Assembly (NCBI GenBank): GCA_903933475.1
Contig: CAIZKE010000034.1
Span: forward strand, 1-15,271
Length of the DNA stretch: 15,271 nucleotides
Source: an uncultured Alphaproteobacteria bacterium
Lineage (GTDB): Bacteria > Pseudomonadota > Alphaproteobacteria > Caulobacterales > Caulobacteraceae
Reading direction: 5' to 3'
The notes beneath the pieces are model-generated. The model was not told where the DNA came from. It made no database searches and saw nothing but the letters and a program-made list of their open reading frames with translations. The position numbers and the translations under genes were made by a program. This document shows, in pieces, positions 13,117 to 15,271 of this stretch (the first letter of the stretch is position 1; every line of letters starts with the position of its first letter).

Positions 13117-14073
13117 ATGCGCATCCTCCGGGGCTGGAAGGGACTGTCGCGGGACGACCAGGGCGCGAGCATTGCCCTGGGCAACTTCGACGGCGTCCAC
13201 CGGGGGCACCAGGCGGTGATCGGCCTGGCCGCTGCTGCCGCCCGGGACCTGGGCATTGCCCTCGGGGTCGTCAGCTTCGAGCCTCATCCGCGCCGCATCT
13301 TCCAGCCCGACGCCCCCGCCTTCCGCCTGATGAAGCCCGACCAGCTGGCCCGGGCCCTGGAGGCCCTGGGGGTGGACCGCCTCTACCTCCTGCCCTTCGA
13401 CGACGAAATGCGCGACCTGTCCGACCAGGCCTTCGCCGATTTGGTCCTGCACCAGGGTCTGGGCGTGCGCCACGTAGCCGTGGGCTTCGACATCTCCTTC
13501 GGCAAGGGCCGCACCGGCAGCCCCCGGACCATGCAGGCCTATGGCGCCGCCCTGGGCTTCGGCGTCTCCGTGGCCGAGGCGGTCGGGGATGGGGGCGAGG
13601 ACGGCGACAGCGACAGCGAGGGCAAGTTCTCCTCCACCGACGCCCGCAATGCCCTGCGCGAGGGCCGCCCGGACCTGGCCGCCGCCATCCTGGGCCGGCC
13701 CTTCGCCATCGAGGGCGAAGTCCGCCAGGGCCGCCAGCTCGGCCGCACCCTCGGCTATCCCACCGCCAACGTCGAGCTGGACGACTATGTCGCCCCCCGC
13801 TTCGGGGTCTACGCCACCCGTACCCGCCTGGGCGACGGCCGCACCCTGGCCGGCGTCGCCAACATCGGCGTCAACCCCACCGTCCCCGGCGAAATCGCCC
13901 CCCGCCTGGAAGTCTGGCTCTTCGACTTCGACGAGGACCTCTACGGCCAGGTGATCGAGACCGACCTCATCGCCTTCCTCCGCCCCGAGGCCAAGTTCGC
14001 CTCCCTGGAGGAAATGACCGCCCAGATCGACGACGACGCCTCGATGGCGCGGATGATCCTCTCGGCGGGGTGA
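13117..14073 (+). CDS. ribF: Bifunctional riboflavin kinase / FAD synthetase
   Basis: A 318-residue RibF making FMN from riboflavin and FAD from FMN with ATP. The N-terminal FAD synthetase domain (1-~185) shows GNFDGVHRGH (22-31), SFEPHPRRIF (53-62), VGFDISFGKGRTG and FSSTDAR (171-177, usually SSTxIR). The C-terminal flavokinase domain has GRTLGYPTANV (209-219), GVANIGVNPT and Glu265 in PRLEVWLFDFDEDLYG. An acidic run GDGGEDGDSDSEG (157-169) is inserted just before the SST motif. It starts two bases after the MaoC-like stop, pointing to coupled translation. Its flavin products serve the acyl-CoA dehydrogenase and ETF in this window. Only 74 bases separate it from the toxin-antitoxin pair. Confidence 0.97.
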   Translation: MRILRGWKGLSRDDQGASIALGNFDGVHRGHQAVIGLAAAAARDLGIALGVVSFEPHPRRIFQPDAPAFRLMKPDQLARALEALGVDRLYLLPFDDEMRDLSDQAFADLVLHQGLGVRHVAVGFDISFGKGRTGSPRTMQAYGAALGFGVSVAEAVGDGGEDGDSDSEGKFSSTDARNALREGRPDLAAAILGRPFAIEGEVRQGRQLGRTLGYPTANVELDDYVAPRFGVYATRTRLGDGRTLAGVANIGVNPTVPGEIAPRLEVWLFDFDEDLYGQVIETDLIAFLRPEAKFASLEEMTAQIDDDASMARMILSAG

Positions 14074-14084
14074 GGGGCCTGGTC

Positions 14085-14120
14085 GGTAGTCGGGTTTGTT
14101 GGGAATCCCGGTTGCCTACC
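14085..14120. repeat. Nested inverted repeats before the antitoxin gene
   Basis: GGTAG-TCGGG on the left and CCCGG-TTGC-CTACC on the right form an imperfect inverted repeat. At its centre GGGAATCCC (14101-14109) is a perfect odd palindrome. It overlaps the candidate -35 of the toxin-antitoxin promoter, the expected place for an autoregulatory operator bound by the AbrB-type antitoxin. It could also act as a weak ribF terminator, though no T-run follows. Confidence 0.4.
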
Positions 14121-14141
14121 CTGCAGAGACGGCGTTAGAAC
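14112..14141 (+). promoter_or_regulatory. Candidate promoter of the toxin-antitoxin operon
   Basis: TTGCCT (14112-14117), an 18-base spacer and TAGAAC (14136-14141). The predicted transcript start is at or next to the ATG at 14148, and no Shine-Dalgarno is seen, which together suggest a leaderless message. Confidence 0.4.
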
Positions 14142-14147
14142 TTCCGT

Positions 14148-14378
14148 ATGAACATTACCGTAAAACTCACCAAGGTCGGCAACTCGACGGGCGCCATCTT
14201 CCCGAAGGAACTCCTCGCGCGCCTGCGTGTCGGTCTCGGGGATACCCTCTACGTCAGTGAAGCGCCTGACGGCGGTGTCCGCCTGAGTCCCTCCAATCCC
14301 GACTTCGAGGCCAAGATGTCTGCTGCGGAAGCGATCATGCGTGAAGATCGCGACATCCTCCGTATCCTGGCGAAGTGA
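14148..14378 (+). CDS. AbrB/MazE/SpoVT-type antitoxin
   Basis: A 76-residue antitoxin. Residues 1-48 are a swapped-hairpin AbrB-like DNA-binding domain (KLTKVGNSTGAIFPKELL, then VGLGDTLYV and GGVRLSPSN). Residues 52-76 (FEAKMSAAEAIMREDRDILR) are an amphipathic helix expected to wrap the toxin. Such proteins neutralise their toxin by direct contact and repress their own promoter. The start codon has no ribosome site upstream, suggesting a leaderless mRNA. The stop overlaps the toxin start (GTGA), the usual coupling for toxin-antitoxin pairs. Codon use is more AT-tolerant than in ribF, consistent with acquisition as a mobile pair. Confidence 0.9.
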   Translation: MNITVKLTKVGNSTGAIFPKELLARLRVGLGDTLYVSEAPDGGVRLSPSNPDFEAKMSAAEAIMREDRDILRILAK

Positions 14379-14806
14379 CGGGCAGGGGTCCGGACGAGCC
14401 CATCTGGTTGGAAACCGAGGTCGCGCTCGCCATCCATGACCGCCAGTTGGCGGAGCACGGCGGATTGCAGGGCCTGCGTGACCCTGGCGCCCTGGCGGCC
14501 GCCCTCGAACGGCCTCGCCACAAGTGGGCCTATGGGCAGACCGACTCCGCCGCCCTTGCGGCTGCGTACGCATGGGGCTTGGCAAGGAGCCACCCCTTCG
14601 CAGACGGCAACAAGCGCACCGCCTGGGTGCTCGCCCGTCTGTTTCTTGTGATGAACGGCCATCGACTGACATTCGGGTCATCGGAGGCGATCCAGATCGT
14701 CCTGGCCCTTGCGAGCGGGGAGTTGGAGGAAGACGCCCTCGCGGTCTGGATCCGGGAGCGCCTCTCCCCCTCCCCTGCTGACAGCGCCCCCGCCGGTCTG
14801 CTATAG
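14375..14806 (+). CDS. doc: Death-on-curing (Doc) family Fic-fold toxin
   Basis: A 143-residue Doc-type toxin, near the usual ~125 plus a short Pro-rich tail (131-143). The Fic motif is HPFADGNKR (73-81), with Lys80 where AMP-transferring Fic proteins have Gly. In studied Doc proteins this Lys form phosphorylates elongation factor EF-Tu and stops translation. The N-terminal helices include the Doc-like GLRDPGALAAALERP (33-47). No intramolecular inhibitory (S/T)xxxE(G/N) helix is seen, so the upstream antitoxin should supply inhibition. It starts at GTG within the antitoxin stop. Its last codons overlap the candidate ileS promoter. Partnering with an AbrB-type rather than Phd-type antitoxin is notable. 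Confidence 0.92.
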   Translation: MTGRGPDEPIWLETEVALAIHDRQLAEHGGLQGLRDPGALAAALERPRHKWAYGQTDSAALAAAYAWGLARSHPFADGNKRTAWVLARLFLVMNGHRLTFGSSEAIQIVLALASGELEEDALAVWIRERLSPSPADSAPAGLL

Positions 14807-14807
14807 C
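14778..14807 (+). promoter_or_regulatory. Candidate ileS promoter overlapping the end of doc
   Basis: CTGACA (14778-14783), 18 bases, TATAGC (14802-14807); the -10 also reads GCTATAGC, 7 of 8 to the Caulobacter GCTANAWC element. The -10 contains the doc stop codon. The predicted start at about 14814-14816 gives a ~120-base ileS leader. Confidence 0.5.
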
Positions 14808-14815
14808 CCCGGCCC

Positions 14816-14860
14816 ATGACCCGGGTCCGGACTCCTGCGCGAATTACCCGCCCGGCGTGA
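14816..14860 (+). other. 14-codon mini-ORF in the ileS leader (possible leader peptide)
   Basis: The frame reads MTRVRTPARITRPA and stops. Its ATG falls at the predicted transcript start and its stop lies inside a small hairpin GGCG-TGA-CGCC (14854-14864). It has one Ile codon and several Arg codons, so it is not an obvious isoleucine attenuator. There is no other support for translation. Confidence 0.15.
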
Positions 14861-14934
14861 CGCCGCCGGACGATGTCCAGCGCGCGCCGGGAATTCCTCA
14901 CCCCTCCCTGATCCGGTCCAACCTGGAAGGTCCC

Positions 14935-15271
14935 ATGGCCGACGACGCCGCTCCCGCTTCGCGCGACTACCGCGAAACCGTCTTTCTTCCCGACACCCCC
15001 TTTCCCATGCGCGCCGGCCTGCCGGTCAAGGAGCCGGAGATCCTGGCCCGCTGGGAGGACCTGTATGTGCGCCTGAGGGCCGACCGTCAGGCCCAGGGTG
15101 CGCCCCTCTTCGTCCTGCATGACGGCCCGCCCTACGCCAATGGCGCCATCCACATCGGACATGCCCTGCAGAAGACCCTGAAGGACTTCGTGGTCCGCTC
15201 GCGCTTCGCCCTGGGCTTCGATGTCGATTACGTGCCGGGGTGGGACTGCCACGGCCTGCCCATCGAGTGGA
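14935..15271 (+). CDS. ileS: Isoleucyl-tRNA synthetase (N-terminal part)
   Basis: The first 112 codons of a class I isoleucyl-tRNA synthetase, running off the right edge. It charges tRNA-Ile with isoleucine in the cytoplasm. The sequence shows RDYRETVFLPDTPFPMRAGL, then the ATP-binding HIGH region in DGPPYANGAIHIGHALQKTL (residues about 63-82), and YVPGWDCHGLPIEW, characteristic of IleRS. GGAAGG four bases before the ATG is a strong ribosome site. It probably has its own promoter, located in the end of doc. The 128 bases between doc and ileS hold that leader, a small hairpin and nothing else I can name. Confidence 0.97.
   Translation, partial: MADDAAPASRDYRETVFLPDTPFPMRAGLPVKEPEILARWEDLYVRLRADRQAQGAPLFVLHDGPPYANGAIHIGHALQKTLKDFVVRSRFALGFDVDYVPGWDCHGLPIEW

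Noticed and set aside
13041..14138. 365-residue plus-strand frame overlapping ribF
   Set aside because: Arg/Pro/Gly-rich out-of-frame reading; ribF in the other frame has complete catalytic motifs.
14816..14860. Isoleucine attenuator leader peptide for ileS
   Set aside because: The 14-codon frame has a single Ile codon and no visible paired terminator/antiterminator; T-box control is not expected in this group.
1..15271. CRISPR arrays, tRNA or rRNA genes, insertion sequences, prophage genes
   Set aside because: No regularly spaced direct repeats, no tRNA-like cloverleaf or rRNA segments, and no transposase or phage motifs were recognised on reading both strands.

Overview
This window looks like a chromosomal segment of a GC-rich alphaproteobacterium of the Caulobacter/Phenylobacterium type. 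The evidence is the very high GC third-position bias, a TipF-type degenerate EAL protein, GCTA-type -10 elements, a candidate CtrA half-site, and an acyl-CoA dehydrogenase / HIG1-like / cobalamin adenosyltransferase / etfBA / hydroxyacyl-CoA dehydrogenase order. I see no rRNA, tRNA, CRISPR array, insertion sequence or prophage. The genus is inferred, not proven.

Left part (1-4603). The 3' end of a fold-type I aminotransferase converges on an SDR oxidoreductase. A divergent pair follows: a ClpP-like protein whose catalytic Asp position reads Asn, and an alpha/beta hydrolase. Next comes an unusual 389-residue ORF joining a polymerase-beta-type nucleotidyltransferase to a VOC (glyoxalase/bleomycin-resistance) domain, with codon use visibly less GC-biased than its neighbours. 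A convergent glutathione S-transferase closes this part.

Middle part (4680-10333) is a coherent acyl-CoA block. It holds a long acyl-CoA dehydrogenase best read as methylsuccinyl-CoA dehydrogenase, a small HIG1-like membrane protein, a PduO-type cobalamin adenosyltransferase (supplying adenosylcobalamin to CoA mutases), an antisense 91-residue membrane-anchored hypothetical protein, the electron-transfer flavoprotein genes etfB-etfA, and 3-hydroxybutyryl-CoA dehydrogenase. Together they fit the ethylmalonyl-CoA pathway and polyhydroxybutyrate metabolism. The upstream regions of etfB and of the 3-hydroxybutyryl-CoA dehydrogenase gene each carry a perfect palindrome with the same TGCAATGCA core, resembling the CTGC-N3-GCAG site of the PHB regulator PhaR.

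Right part (10443-15271). tipF (c-di-GMP-binding, flagellar assembly) is followed by a HAD-IIA phosphatase-like gene, a MaoC-type (R)-enoyl-CoA hydratase, ribF (FMN/FAD synthesis) and the start of ileS. An AbrB/MazE-type antitoxin and Doc-type Fic toxin pair sits between ribF and ileS. The toxin-antitoxin promoter appears to give a leaderless mRNA, and a good candidate ileS promoter overlaps the last codons of the toxin gene. All intergenic stretches are shorter than about 205 bases.
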